Source: Loxodes magnus (lineage: Eukaryota; Ciliophora; Karyorelictea; Loxodida; Loxodidae). Taken from it: 64,000 nucleotides of DNA. The translations under genes and the position numbers were made by a program. The stretch spans positions 248,001-312,000 of the forward strand of contig CAMPDV010000206.1 of the NCBI GenBank assembly GCA_946699065.1. The letters run 5' to 3'. Every line of letters begins with the position of its first letter. Position 1 is the first letter of the stretch. Under the pieces are notes generated by a model. It worked only from the letters and a program-made list of their open reading frames with translations, searched no databases and was not told the DNA's origin. Shown in pieces: positions 10,340 to 22,929 of this stretch.

Positions 10340-12931
10340 GCTTAATATAGATTTTAAGAATAATTTAATGATTATAATGGCTTTATTAACTCCTAGAATA
10401 AACATTGATTCAAAGGAATTTTTGAAACAATTTATTTTTCTTTCTTGGATTTAGATTTAGAAATTCTTGTGTTTTTTTAGCTGTTAGTATTGAATAAGTC
10501 AACTTTGATCTTATTTATAAATAGAGGTGAGACAAATCTATGCAAGGAAATAAATAATCAGTAATGGATTAAGTGATTTTAGAAAAGATTTAAGGACTAA
10601 ATAAAAAATTCTCTTCCTCAATAATAAAAAATCTCAAAGAAGCTACTTTCTAATAATTTCTTAGACGAACAAAATAAGATTAAATCTGAAAGTTTTGAAT
10701 ATGATTTACAGATTAATTATCTTAAAAAAATATTAACCTTTATCTGATAAATTACTTAGCTTAAAAAGTATAGAACTCTAAAGATTTGGAATAATAGATT
10801 ACTTAAATCAGTATAGCAAAAAATAAATAAAGAATCAGAGGCTACTGTTATAATGATCAACATAAGAAGGTAGAGAAGGATAATAAGAATAGCCAAGCCA
10901 TTTAAAAATGAAAGCTTTATAAGAAAGTAACGTTTTATCGATCTATCATATGAAAATCAAATGCATTTCAATAATATACAAAGCAGAATACTAAAACATT
11001 TTAAAGTTCAATAAAAGTAAAAATAGAATAAAAAAATAAAAAAATGAAAAGGAAGAAAGCTATATGATAATTAGTAAATTTTATATATCTTTTAGAATAA
11101 TATAAATAGAAGAAAAATTACTTATAAAAAATATCTAGAAGATATAAGAAATTATGAACCCTTTTTAAATTTTTACGATATAAATAATATTTTTTCCTTG
11201 CCTATTTATAGCATAAAGAAATTTATGATTATTAATTTAATTAAAATCTTTTTTAATCTTAATTTCTTATTTTTGTATTAAATCAGAATTAAAAATAGTC
11301 TAAGCCTTTATGTTTAAAATCAGCTCTTAATTTTAAAATAAAAAAAACAGGATAATATGGTTATACATATAATCCTAGTTTTATATTATTTTTCTATAAT
11401 TTTAGTTTATTAGCCATATAATATTTTTAATATTAGAAAATAATTTTTATTAAATACAGCTTATAATCTCATAATGAAGATACTTTATATTTAGTTTTAA
11501 AATAATTTAAATATTCTTATTTATTTGCTTTATTCTGATAGAATGTAATTTATAATTTAATGTATCATTTTATTTTAATTCTTTCTCTAATCATTTATTA
11601 TTTAAAACTCTAAAATAATATAGATTTACTAATTGCTCAAAAATATTTTAGTACGTGGTTTTGTGGATGACTTAATAGAAATTTCAAGGTCATTAGCGAA
11701 TGCTCAAAAATTACTATAAATTACAATTTAAGCTTTCTCTTGAGTAATGTTTAGTATAAACGTTTAAAAATGTGATGTAATTAATTTCATAAAAATAGGA
11801 AAATAGAAATTAAATAAAATTAAACATTAATGGATAGACAATTAACTAAAAAGAAGTAATTGCTTAACTAATGTTTTAGTTAGGAGAAAGAGAAAACTAT
11901 AAGCTTCACTGTGCAGTAAAAGTCTCTGATTTCAGATTGCAATCTCTAAAATTATTTAATATTATCTAAGTATAGTTATTTTTTATATAATTTTAAAACA
12001 CTTTGTAGAACTTTTATTTTATCTAAAGTAGAATATAGTAGTGATATTACACCTTAGTTATTTTATCAGGACTTAAAGGAATTATAAAATGACTAAATCT
12101 TATGACTCATATCGAAAATGGTCTTTAGATCTTCATAATCTAATTTTGATGAATTTTGCTTTATTGATTTAAACTACTTTCTTTTGTCTACTTAGAGACT
12201 ATGAAGTTCATTCGCTTTTACTTTAAATAGAAATCAGTCATGAGAACTCGGATTCTGATATTGCATTTTTATTGTCCGAATGTTCTTAATACAATTTATC
12301 ATTTCAGAGATATTTAAGTGAAGCATCTAAATGAATCAATTTGATACTTAAAAAAATCGTAATTTTCAAGAGTTTAATAAACATCTAATTTATAAAATTA
12401 AAAACAGGTTTTTGTAAGAATGTTTTTGGGAACACGCTTATGATTACTATTAAAAAATCAAGAACAAAATAGCTAAATTGTGTTGACTTAAGTATAATAA
12501 ACGAAATTAAATAAATTTCTTACTAAGGAGATTATTTCCATCTATAAATCCTGCTTCATTAAACTTTTGCAGTTATTTATTTTCTTTCATTCTTATCTAA
12601 GTGTTCCAATTATTTATGCAATTCTTAAATAAAATAATAATATTCTATTTTATATTTGAGGAAGATTTTAAAGTAAGATTTAAAATTCTGATTAACTATT
12701 ATTTTAGGATATAGAACTTTAATTTATATATAGTAATTAAAAAATGGAAGTCAGCTTCAAGAAAGCCTTTTACCATTTCCTGAAAATAGGAGAGAAAGTA
12801 AGAAGCTATTATTCTCTAGCTCATATCTCAATTTCAATAAGCTCAACTTTTTGTATAGCCCTTTAAATTTTCAAAAAGGGAACTTATCAAGGTAAATATT
12901 TTCCAAGCTAGCAAAAAGAAAAATAAGTTAA
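10340..12931. other. A+T-rich interior of the TIR element
   Basis: About 2.6 kb with no confident gene. The E2 element is inserted in the U2 counterpart of 11077-11089. On the minus strand near 12070-12350 a short frame broken by TGAs resembles an EF-hand loop (D-N-K-N-A-I-S-E-S-E-F); this is too weak to call. Confidence 0.45.
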
Positions 12932-13432
12932 ATAAATAAATTTGATTATAGAGCGCGTAGCACTCTAGTTGGTGCGCAGCTCTTTAAAAAATGTTTCACA
13001 CTGACAAGAATGTTTGTTACTGATAAAATTATCAAATACTGATAAATCTTGTTCAATAATTGTATAATTATTCAGTACTGATAAAAATGTTCAATATTGA
13101 TATAATTTCAGAATATTCGTAATCTTATCTACTTGTTGGAGGTTCAAGGACATGGCAGGGTTGCGTCTCATTGCATCACCAAAGCAGAGAACGACATGTG
13201 TCAATTATGGGTACTTAAATTCCCCACCTCTTATAAAGCTCGCAAAAATAATTTCCTTTTATTTTCAGAATTACAAACTGAAATAACCAGTGCCGAAGGT
13301 CAATCTAACAGATGTCTCGAGGCCAAACCAAAGCAGAGGAAGACATAAAGTCGATTATGGGTACTTAACTTCCCCAACCTCTGATGAAGATGTCCCTTGT
13401 TGTTCACCTTCGAAGAAATATGGCGGTTTTTA
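12932..13432 (-). repeat. Right terminal inverted repeat (U1)
   Basis: The inverted partner of 5863-6367. The inner hairpin motif is at about 12945-12982, the 19-mer array at about 12990-13108 and the outer end CGGTTTTTA near 13425-13432. Confidence 0.85.
12990..13108 (-). repeat. Tandem ~19-mer array, right TIR (U1)
   Basis: The reverse-complement counterpart of the array at 6195-6309, with the core ACTGATAAAA repeated about six times at 18-20 bp spacing. Confidence 0.75.
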
Positions 13433-13689
13433 AAAATATATAATAAAAAATAAGAATATGCCAAATAAATAAAATGGAAATACCAATAAATTAAAAACAG
13501 CGCAAGCAGCAAGAAATTGTCATACGCCAGATAGTGCAAACCTTCAGCTTTAGAAATGAATAAATAATTTGTGCTAAACTCGCACTAATGATTGTTAACA
13601 TCTAGAAAGCTTTAAAGTTCAAGTATATTAATTTAAGTTCATAGAGAAACTTTAAAAATATTAAAAGGATGCTACTAGAATGAGAAATA

Positions 13690-14180
13690 CGAACTTCAAA
13701 TGGATAAACTTTTCCTGATTTAGAACGAAAGATATCACTCCTTAACCTAGATGAATGAACTGTACAAATAAGGATGAGCTACATTATTTAAAACGAAGAC
13801 TAAAGATAAAACTATCTTGTAGTGCAAAAGAATGTAGGAATTAAAGAACATCTTTTAAAAAGAATCTGATAAAGTCTAGGAAGAAATGTCTTACATGACA
13901 AGAATATCGAGATTATTGAAAATTCCAAAAGAAGCAATGAAGCTATTGTATCCAAGAATAGTAGAAGAAGAAACGAGAAGATTCCAGATTTAATAAATTT
14001 ATTGTAGTTTGAGCGGCGCAATATATAAAATCAAGAAATATGTGACAAATTCAAGATCGGAAATAAACGAATGGAAAACCTAGATAAACCCGAGTATCTA
14101 ATTTTAGCAAGATTGGAAACCTCAAACATTTTTATTAAATATCAGGGAACATGAATTACTTCCTTCTAGATGGGAATGAA
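13690..14180 (+). pseudogene. Decayed Gag-like copy F (F1)
   Basis: The 3' half matches the C-terminus of element G: Y-C-S-L-S-G-A-I-Y-K-I-K (14000-14042) against Y-C-N-Q-D-G-S-I-Y-K-I-K, followed by matching DNA around TGGAAAACCT and ATCAGGGAACATGAATTAC. Upstream, a Cys codon at about 13890 is followed by TGA where the second knuckle Cys should be, so the knuckle is destroyed. The ends are not defined and no initiator is evident. Confidence 0.5.
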
Positions 14181-14214
14181 ATAAAAAGCTATAATTAATC
14201 TTATCTTAAATAGA

Positions 14215-14746
14215 AATGCTTATATGAAGATTTAGTATGATATTTACGATATATGTATAATAAATTATTTAAAATAGTAAAAATTTTACAGTAAACTAGA
14301 ACTTTTATCACTAATCAATTATTTAAATTATTTTTAATTTCTTATCAAGTTGATTTTATGTTTCTTGACAGTAATTTTTTAAGTTAATATTGTTTCTTTT
14401 AATATTTAAAAATTAAGCCATAATTTACTAAAATTCTTAAACAGTTTATATTAAATTTGAAATTAGTTTAATTAAATATATTTCATATACTTACTAACTA
14501 TTTGTAAGATAATTTTCTTTCTTCCTTTTTAGATTTAATTACTTTAAGAATATCAATAATTAGATTAATAATAATAATTTTTATATTTCTAAGACAAAAG
14601 TAATTTTAGATATAAAATTAAATAAAAAAGTAAGAACTATTTAGGTTTTTCTAATATTTGATTTATATTTATAAAATTTAAATATTTGCTTATATTTATT
14701 CTATATTTATTTTAATTATTATTGCTTTAATAGATATTATATTTAG
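14215..14746. other. A+T-rich spacer
   Basis: Between copy F and repeat R. No gene or repeat structure recognised. Confidence 0.45.
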
Positions 14747-15165
14747 ATGTCAAACGCGGTTGGTAGAATTAGTAGGTAATCTTGCCAAGTGTGTATTGCA
14801 TTGAGAGCAATTTCGCACTAGATGACACCACGGGGAAGATTGAACAAGCTCAGAAAAGACAAGTCTAACTTGCCCGAGAGTTCTTGATAGCAATATGAAT
14901 GTTTGACTGATGGGCCTACTAATGAATTAATTACTATTTCTTAGTTGGATCTTATTCAAGAAGACTGTAGCATTTGGCTCAAAATTCAAGAATAATTTTT
15001 AATAAGCAGATTCCCATTTGAAGAAACTAAGTCGACTCATTGGACTAAAATGACAATAAAAAGTAGGAGAATATTCTTTTAATTTTAATATTGATAGAAT
15101 TGTACGCCAACGAGATGCTATGTGCTCTATAATAATATTATTTATTTAATACTATGAGCAAATAA
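14747..15165 (+). repeat. ~400-bp dispersed repeat R (R1)
   Basis: A moderately G+C-richer block that recurs at 33774-34190 (as part of the tandem copy) and, diverged, at 41345-41760. Shared landmarks include a CACGGGGAAG-type motif, GACTGATGGGCC, CAGATTCCC and, at the 3' end, the same hairpin-like motif as the TIR inner ends. It has no convincing ORF and no clear RNA polymerase III boxes. Its identity is unknown. Confidence 0.65.
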
Positions 15166-16898
15166 AATAATTTTAGACTTTTTATATTTTAAATCTTTTT
15201 ATAAATTACTATCAATCTGCTATTTATTTCTATTACTTTAGTTTTTAAAAATTTAGGTATTATCTTTTCATTCTTAAGATTTGTAGTCTACTAATTTATA
15301 TAACTCCTTTAATTGTAAATAAAGTAATTTAATTGTAAATAAAAATATAAAGTTATTAAAAATAAATAGTTAACTCTTTATATAATCCAACTATTTTAAT
15401 TAATATAATGAAAAGTAAAAGATATAATTGAAGTATAAACATTTATTTAAGTGTTTATTTAATTTATTAAGATTTCTTAATTAGATGCTTTGTTTAAGAT
15501 TTACTTCAATCATTTATATCTTTTTTACACTTTTATAAGTATTATTTTCTCTATTTTACTATAAAAGTTGTAAGCTCTATTTTTATTAGATGGGTAATAT
15601 AAAATTGCCACTTGTTTAAATATTTGTATCAAAAGGTTTCTAAGTACCAATAAATATACTTAAAATGGATATCTTAATAAATAAGGATAATAATGCAAGT
15701 AAGCCAAATCTAATACATCTTAAGAGTAATTTGAGCAAGCAGTGCATAAGAATAGTAAGTCTATAATAAGAGTTAAATAATAGAACTAAAATACTGAAAA
15801 ATTAGAATAAATACTAGAAAAATAGGCGAAAAACTTAATCTTTAATTGCCATCAATAAAGAGACAATAATATTATATAATCTTAATGGATATAAATTGGA
15901 TTAAATTGATAAATAGCTTATTTAAATTCCTCAAATGATTACATTTTAAATTTTTCAGTTACAATATCAAGAAAAAAATTAAGAAAAGTAAATAACATAC
16001 TAAGAAATTATTTAAAAACCAATGGATAGCAGAAAATATATCTTAGGATGTTGAGATAAATTATCAGAAATAAAGCATAAGAATAAAAAATATACTTTTA
16101 TATAAATCAAAAGCAGCATCACTATAAATGATGCTAGTGAAGAAACTAAATTACTAAAAGAATTAAAAAAATTATAAAGATCTATTTTAAATATGACCAA
16201 TTTAATCAGGCTTAATATATAGAAAAAATTTATAATAGTAAATTTTTTAAAAATAACTTTCAGATGAAAATGGTTCAGCTGTAAAGTCCAAACTATAAAT
16301 AAGGATGGTGGATTAATGAAATCCTTAGTCGTTCTTTATTTAAAAGATAACAGTTTAAAGATTACTGGATGTAAAGAACAATTTCTGGAACTATTAACTA
16401 ATTTTTTTATTAGATATGCTTTGTTAAAAAATAATACTAATTTTTATTATTAACTTTAATGCTTGAGGACAATAAAGTTCTCAAAGTGTAGCTTCCTCTG
16501 AATGGTCTCTTTAAAAAATGATAATTAACTGTTTTTAGTTTCTGCAAACAAGTGCCATCATGATTAATGAAAGTAAATTCTATAATCATAATCATAGATT
16601 TCACGCCTTGGCCAAGGCCGTATAAACTATCAGACACTTCTCTTCAAGATTTCGATCTTAGCAAGATATATTTCTAAGGTTAAGAGGTTTAATTAGAAAA
16701 TTCAAAATTTGGCTCCTATCATTTTGATAATTTTAACCAGTAAATATTCAACATAACTTTCTCTGATAATAAATGTCAGATTTACTAGTAGTAGAATATT
16801 TAATAAAGACTGATAATTTATTAATATAGATAATAATCTAATTTATTAGCTAAAATATGGAATACTCTTAAGATAAATATTATTATATATATAAAAAA
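15166..16898. other. A+T-rich spacer before element H
   Basis: About 1.7 kb with no recognisable gene. It is duplicated with small indels at 34191-35931. Confidence 0.45.
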
Positions 16899-18590
16899 GA
16901 TGGTTTCAAGAAATAAGGATAGCATGTGAAAAATTCTAACAATCAGAAAGACTTAAGCAATGATTTCTATTCACTCAAACTGGATAATTAGAAATTAGCA
17001 AAAGAAGTCGAAGATATAAAATAAATAACTTAAAATCTTATGCTAGCTATTAACAAATTAGTCAACGAATAGTGCGTAAAACAAGAAAATAACTTATAGC
17101 CTCAGAAATAGATGGAAAAGTAATTTAACACATTGGAAAGGGATATAAGATAAACTTTAGATTAGATAATTAATTAACTGGAACATAACAACATAAATTA
17201 ACTAAATATCACAGAAAAAAAAATGGTAGAAGGTTTCAAAAAGGGCTTCTATAACACCTCTTTCTAAGATAAAAAGGAAGAGAGGAAGCAGGAAACATAA
17301 ATTTCTAAACACCACACGTCATCTTCCAAAACCTAACCTTTTTCTTAAACCATATAGGAGCAACTCTAAACAACACCCCCAGACAACCCTAGAAATACTA
17401 ACATGCAACAATATCGACTGAGGATCTTCCCAAGAAGCAAAAGATTAGTAACTATCAGGCCTAGATTAGGACATTCAACCCCTACATGAACCTCGGAGAT
17501 CTCAATAAAGAACAAATCTTAGGAATGACGAAGGAGGAAATGGTTAAGCTTATCTTAGCATTAATAGGAAAAAATAAAGATCTAGAAAAACAGATTGAAG
17601 AACTAGCTTAAGAACAGCAAGAGCATTTAGAAGATGAGGAAACCCATGCTCCTAGAAACTTAAACCAGGCTGCAATGAATATCAGAATTGACGAATTCGA
17701 TAGACAACTGGAACAATAATACGAATCGAATGAAAATATTCATATCAAATTAGAAAAATTAGAGATAAATGTAAAATAATAGGCTATGCAATCTATCCCA
17801 ACGGAGATCGAATAAGAGAATAATAAGCCAATTGAACAAACTAACGAGAAATATATTAGTAAAAAATATTACATCTGCAGGAGAACAGACCACCTATGGA
17901 GACGATGCTGGAAGAGAAAGAAGATTTAATAGAAAATATGGAATGACCTAACCTAATTTTACCCAACCAGGAATGGAGAAATCTATAAGTAGAAAGCAAG
18001 CTATATGAAGGGACAACCATTCCGAAAACTTGACAGTGAAGGGAGGAGAAGACCACCTAGAGATCAAGTTCCTATTGGTTGGATAGGGAAGTAGGAAGCT
18101 CTTAAGTAGACGATCCTTCTTTAACACTTTAATTTAATTTAATTTAAAAACTAAATATCACAGAAAAAAGAGAGAAACAGAGCGTGTCCCTAGACTTTGT
18201 ATAATAAAAGAGAAAGTTAAAATGCTGATACTGCGAAAAATAGGGACACAAGATAAAAAACTTCTACGAATTTTAGTAGAAATAAGACAGAAAAAAGAAA
18301 AAGGAATCTACAGCCTATTTAAGATTTATTGTACGCGAGAAGGAAGGCTTTATCAAAAAATTTTAAACCATACATGGAAGCACTAAAGATAACGGATGCA
18401 CTAAGACGATTTGAAAGATGATAATTTGGTTTCGATTATAACCAACTATAAGAGGAGAAAGCAAGTAAATAATAAGAATCTATGATTCAGAAAAACCAGA
18501 AGGATTCGATTATGAAACTTATTGAGACTTTGAAACTTCTACAAACTCTAATTTAGTGACAAACCGAATAAAGATGACGTCACTTTAATA
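16899..18590 (+). pseudogene. Gag-like element H (H1), interrupted by element A1
   Basis: The frame begins D-G-F-K-K, like the M-x-G-F-K start of relatives but with no ATG, and continues as a Gln-rich coiled coil up to 17220. Element A1 (17221-18149) then intervenes, between two copies of the 20-bp site ACTAAATATCACAGAAAAAA. After A1 the same frame resumes: Q-L-N-I-T-E-K, then the knuckle C-[TGA]-Y-C-E-K-Q-G-H-x4 with Phe instead of the last Cys (18223-18264). The C-terminal block K-I-Y-C-T-R-E-G follows in a shifted frame. The 3' end is an ATT-rich tract. The likely ancestral role is a nucleic-acid-binding ORF1 protein. Confidence 0.6.
17221..18149 (+). mobile_element. Gag-like element A (A1), nested in H, 20-bp target duplication
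   Basis: Flanked by ACTAAATATCACAGAAAAAA at 17201-17220 and 18150-18169. The ATG is at 17223, so there is essentially no 5' leader. The protein has a Gln-rich N-terminus, a coiled coil with G-M-T-K-E-E-M, the knuckle, and FYPTRNGEIYKQK; the first knuckle Cys is mutated to Tyr in this copy. The reading frame changes near a C5 run at about 17378. The 3' tail is (TTAAT)3 against two units in the other copies. No TGA ends the ORF inside the element, so the frame runs into host element H. Confidence 0.8.
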
Positions 18591-18599
18591 TATATTATT

Positions 18600-20481
18600 A
18601 TTTTTATATTACTATTAATTATTATTTCTAATTATTAATTATGTACTCTAATTTCTAGTATAACTAAGCTAAATTTAACTACTAGAAACATCTAAATTAT
18701 CTTATGATTTTAAGAATCTTTTTACTGAGAGATTTTATCTTCAACTTTTAAGATTAAGAAATAAATTTATTAGCTTGATTTTATAGTATTCATAACAAGA
18801 TTACTCAAATAATAGATTTAAGAATCCAAAATATTTTAATTATTTTCCTATTTTTGCTGCTTTTCATTATGCCTTTTAGATAAAATATTTTGAGTTGATG
18901 AATATAAATTAGTCAAAGAATTTAAAAGGATTCTTAAGGATCTCAAAGCATATTAATTTAAGGAAAAGGAATATATAAGCAGCAATGTTATACATTATTA
19001 GAAGGCTCTTACCTCTAAAGAAAACTATACAAGATCCTTCAACTGTAATCTATTTAGAGATTACTGATTCTAAGTGACTGATTATTTGAATATAGAACAA
19101 CTTATTAAATTAATATAGAATTTATAACAGAAATTAAACATATTAAAACTAATTAAAAGCTTATGTAGCACTTCAGCAAAAGTAACGAGGTTTCAGAAAA
19201 GTTCAATAAACATAAATGGCTTAACTATATCCTAAAACCAAAAAAGAAAAGAAAATATAATCAGATAGAGCAAATATTACAACAGTAGCAAGATTTCTTT
19301 ACTTTCATAGATTTAATAGTTTAATAGAAAGCAATTTAAGAAAGTAAAAAGGATTTTCGAATAATAAATAATATTATTGTTGTATGACTCGGAAATATAT
19401 CTACATCATTGATTCAAATTTGTTTTAGTTTGAAAATCGATTTATTAATCATTAAGATAAAATTGCCTTATGGCTTGTAAGAAATTAGATGTTATTGCTA
19501 GGGTAAGGTAATGATAGTCTTTAGTGTAATCTTTTTCTTTAAAGGTCTCTGTGGTGTTATAAATTTCTTTTTAATTTATTTCAGGCCTTCTGTTCTTTAT
19601 CTTTAAACTGCTTCAGCTCTTCTTTGCTTTAATTCTTCTTACCTCTTTAAAATTTACCTGAATTCTATGTAAATGTCTTGATAATTGGCAGTTTTAATAT
19701 TTTATTTATGGTATTTTGTTTCTTCTATTCTTTCCATTTTCAATGAATATGGCTAGCCTTCTTCAATCATCACTGAAGTTTGGTTTTTAATCCTCTGTTT
19801 ACCATATTTTTTTATTTAGTAACATCAATGCCTCATCAAATTTAATAGATTCTTTTTCTTGTTATTCTCCCAAAATTACAATATCCTATTTGATTTCTCA
19901 GAACTATCCCTTTTTTGTTTGGGGTTTCATGTGAATATTTATCTTATTATTCTCTTATAGTTCTTATTACAATTTTAGTTTCTCAATTTCCTGAAGGTCT
20001 AATGTCACCTTTAGATTTATTATTATCTGATAGAATCTTTTTTGTTGAAATCTAATAATTTTAGTTCCTACGGAAGCTCAGTTATTTCTCTCTATTTAAC
20101 TTCCTATTATTTACAAGTATCTAATTCTTAAATTAGAAATTCTTAGAAGAAATCAATTTTTTATTTTTTATTGGCTTTTCAGTCTCTCAATAGTTGTGGA
20201 AATGTTTCTCAGTTTTCTTGTAAGATATTATCTCGTGATTTGCTCCGATTCTTCTTTTCTCTATTTATTAATGCCCTAAACATGAAAATCTTTCACTTTA
20301 TATATTCTGAAAGGCAACACTTAAAAAATACCAAAAAGGATAAAATAAGCAAACTATAAAAGGTTTATATGTATACAGCTTTAAACTTTAATCAAAAAGA
20401 TATTATTAGCAAATATGAGCAAGATTCAAGAATAGCTCTAGATATACTAACCAAATGCTATTAAACATGTAAGTTACAATA
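18600..20481. repeat. A+T-rich distal part of segment A (U1 copy)
   Basis: The inverted counterpart of 1-1855 and direct counterpart of 37630-39507. It contains patches with protein-like translation on both strands, but each is interrupted by TGA and no domain is recognisable. Confidence 0.6.
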
Positions 20482-20885
20482 AAATAGAGCTATAAAGTAT
20501 ATAAGAAACCAAATTTAAATAGCTATATCAAATCTTAGAATAACCTAAAGTTTCAGAAATCTAATTTACAGCAGTATTTAAGTCTATTCATTTATAATCA
20601 AAAGAAACTTCTTATTGCTATAATTTTAGGCTATTATTTCAATAAAAGAATGGTAATTTAGACAAAAGATCGTTCTTATTTTACAATACTCAGAAGTAAT
20701 AAAATAGGACACTCGAAGGTTTTTTCCATATAATGATATTTATTTTATAGCTTAGCTATTGATCTGAAAAAATAAGATTTTAGCTTAAAAAGATAATTAT
20801 AGAACATTAATTAAGTATAAAGACTCGAACATTATACCTTATAGACATAATCGATAATCAAATAAAAATATAAAGAAAGTTCCTA

Positions 20886-21815
20886 CAGCAAAAAACAATA
20901 TGTCAGGATTCAAACCAAGATTCTTCGCGGCTTCAAAAAGGCAGGAGTTAACGACATCATTGAAAGGTTAGGACCAGGAAAAGGGTACCAAAAAGGTCAC
21001 CCATCATGATAAATTCCCCACCTCTGAAGAAAAGCCTAGAAATATGCTAAAAATATAATGAACTCGGAAGTCTCGAATTTACACCAAGTAGCAATAAATA
21101 AGCAATGATTAGCTAATTAAAGTGGTGCTGGACCTTCGGGAAGATAAAAAAATTTGAAGAAAGACAATAAGAAGTTAATGGAAAAACTTAGGAAATAGAA
21201 TCGAGATTCAAGGCCTAGGAAAGAAGAGACCTTAACGAATTTTGAAATATATCACAAGACTAGAGAGTTAGTCTCAAAACTAACATTAAAAGCAGAAAGT
21301 GCTAATCAATAAAATTGAAAAATAGAAGAAAATCAGTACAAATTGCAGTTTTAAATGGAACTGAAAGAATAAAGGAATGATCCAATGATAATTGAAGGTG
21401 AAAATTGCTCAAGATTTCCACCTAAACGTCAAGCAAGAAGATGCTATTATTGTAACTCTCAAAAGCACCCGTGGAAAAGATGTTAAAAATTTCTCAATTT
21501 CAAGTAAGAATATTGAAACTTGTAGAAATAGTTGGAAAACAAAAAGAAGAGATAGTAGCAATTAAAACTATTAAAAGAAAGTGAAAGACTGTATTGCAAC
21601 AAATTTGGGGAAATTTACAAAAAAAAGACATCTAGCATCTTGTGAAAGAAGAATTAAAGAACAATATGTATGGTAAGGAAAAGAGTTGAAGAGAATTTCA
21701 GACTTTTATATTTAGCCTCTAGAACGTTCTAGAGGTTGGTGAGAAAGAGAGTGAAATACCTCCAAGGATGTCAAACATTTAATTTTGTATTTGTATTTAT
21801 ATTTATATTTGTAAA
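20886..21815 (+). pseudogene. Gag-like element C (C1)
   Basis: ATG at 20900 begins M-S-G-F-K-P-R-F-F, matching the M-x-G-F-K start of elements A and B. Next come P-T-S-E-E-K-P-R-N (shared with B), frameshifted coiled-coil remnants, D-L-N-E-F-[TGA]-N-I-S where element G has Trp, the knuckle C-Y-Y-C-N-S-Q-K-H-P-W-K-R-C (21442-21483), and L-Y-C-N-K-F-G-E-I-Y-R-K-K. Several frameshifts and TGAs break it. The 3' end is a (TTTGTA/TTTATA)n tract. Imperfect 15-bp repeats at about 20874 and 21812 may be the target duplication. Confidence 0.6.
21716..21735. repeat. Perfect 20-bp palindrome
   Basis: CCTCTAGAACGTTCTAGAGG is its own reverse complement. It lies near the 3' end of element C and is conserved at 40763-40782. 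Confidence 0.7.
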
Positions 21816-22005
21816 GAGAATTCCTATTGACATTGATAAAGAGCAAAAATAATTTATACCTTCTAATCGAAGAAATATATTAATAATATGAATCTGTAAG
21901 AAGAATTGACACCCTGTAAACCAATTCTAATAATACAAATAAAACATTAAAATATGGTGATTATAGGTTTTTAAATATTTTAAATTAAAAGATTATTCTA
22001 CTTCT

Positions 22006-22929
22006 AATAATAATAGGATAAATTAAGTTTAACAATTTTCGAGGATTTTCACCTCTTCATGCTGTACACCAGATTGCTCCAGTGTTAAAAATAAAGTTTT
22101 AGATGTCTCTACTCCTCTCTCCTTCCATTACTCTTGTCATTTCCGGATCTAGCCTTATTTTTTAATTAAATTTTCTCTTGTAAATGTATCTTTATTCATT
22201 TAAGTATAATCTTTCTCTTATTTGTCTTTACTACATTTGTTTTTTCTTCCTCTACTGTGCTTGTATGGTTCTTTATTTATTTCAGTACTACATCTTGAAA
22301 TTTTGGAATTCCTTGCAGCGTCTTCATAAGTGTTCTGTCGAATTGCAGTAGTAACATTTCTTCACTAATTTTTGAGCTTAATCTTAGTCTTCCTATTGGT
22401 CTCTTCAATCATCATTGGATCTCCCCTTTGTTCATCTAATTTCTTTTCTAGTATTTCCAGTCTAATAATCAGATTGTTTCTGAAGCTAGTTTTAGGATTT
22501 GCTACTCTGGTCTTAAGATATTTTCAGAAAGCACTTAGTTCTCTTTCTTAGGACATAAGTCTGGATTCTATTCCTTCCGCTAGGTTGAGTTTTTCCATCA
22601 GTTTCTCATTGTCCTTTCTCAGTTTCCTAACCTCTTCCTGGAGGTTTAGTCCACTTTGATGAGCTGTTCCATGCTCATTTGGCCAGAAGGATTGAACTTT
22701 GAGGCCTCCTGGTGCAGAGCAGACTTCATCTGGTTTCTGGTCTTCTCTTCTGAGGTTGGAGTTATCTCATGTGCTGTCTTCTGAGTTTGTTTCTGTTCCT
22801 CTTCAGGTTGTTAGAATTAAGAAAAAGGTTAGGTAAGAATACTATCCAAGATTGGATTCAGGTTCCTCTCCAACTTTTTGGAGGTGGTGTAGAAATCTCT
22901 TTTGAATCCTTTATTTTTTTATTTTTTTT
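22006..22929 (-). mobile_element. Gag-like element B (B2)
   Basis: The tandem copy of 3937-4869, with target duplications at 21995-22005 and 22930-22940. The initiator ATG has become ATA here. One base is missing relative to B1 in the N-terminal part, which restores the frame into QPFSQF and P-T-S-E-E-K-P-R-N. This shows that B1 carries an extra base there. The knuckle again has TGA in place of the Trp codon. Confidence 0.75.

Larger units (their letters stand above)
5863..13432. mobile_element. TIR-bounded element (U1 copy) carrying Gag-like ORF D and a CAP gene
   Basis: The outer limits are two ~500-bp inverted repeats (5863-6367 and 12932-13432), each with six ~19-bp tandem repeats and a conserved hairpin at the inner end. 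Long terminal repeats with tandem 19-mers are a reported hallmark of Tetrahymena germline Tlr elements, so I infer a relative or shortened derivative. Inside are ORF D, an intact secreted CAP-domain gene, a 200-codon unknown ORF and A+T-rich filler. I found no integrase, transposase, polymerase or packaging ATPase, so this copy is probably non-autonomous. No convincing target duplication was seen. Confidence 0.6.
3872..21940. repeat. Tandem unit U1 (~18.1 kb), first copy
   Basis: The sequence starting at 3872 restarts at 21941 and is followed collinearly to about 40981. U1 lacks the 852-bp E2 insertion and a 103-bp segment found in U2, which explains most of the length difference. Differences are otherwise point changes and microsatellite length changes, suggesting a fairly recent duplication. 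The unit carries elements B, the TIR-bounded element with D, CAP and an unknown ORF, then F, R, H with nested A, segment A and element C. Confidence 0.92.

Noticed and set aside
14747-15165. tRNA-derived SINE identity for repeat R
   Set aside because: I could not find a convincing A box plus B box or a cloverleaf head.
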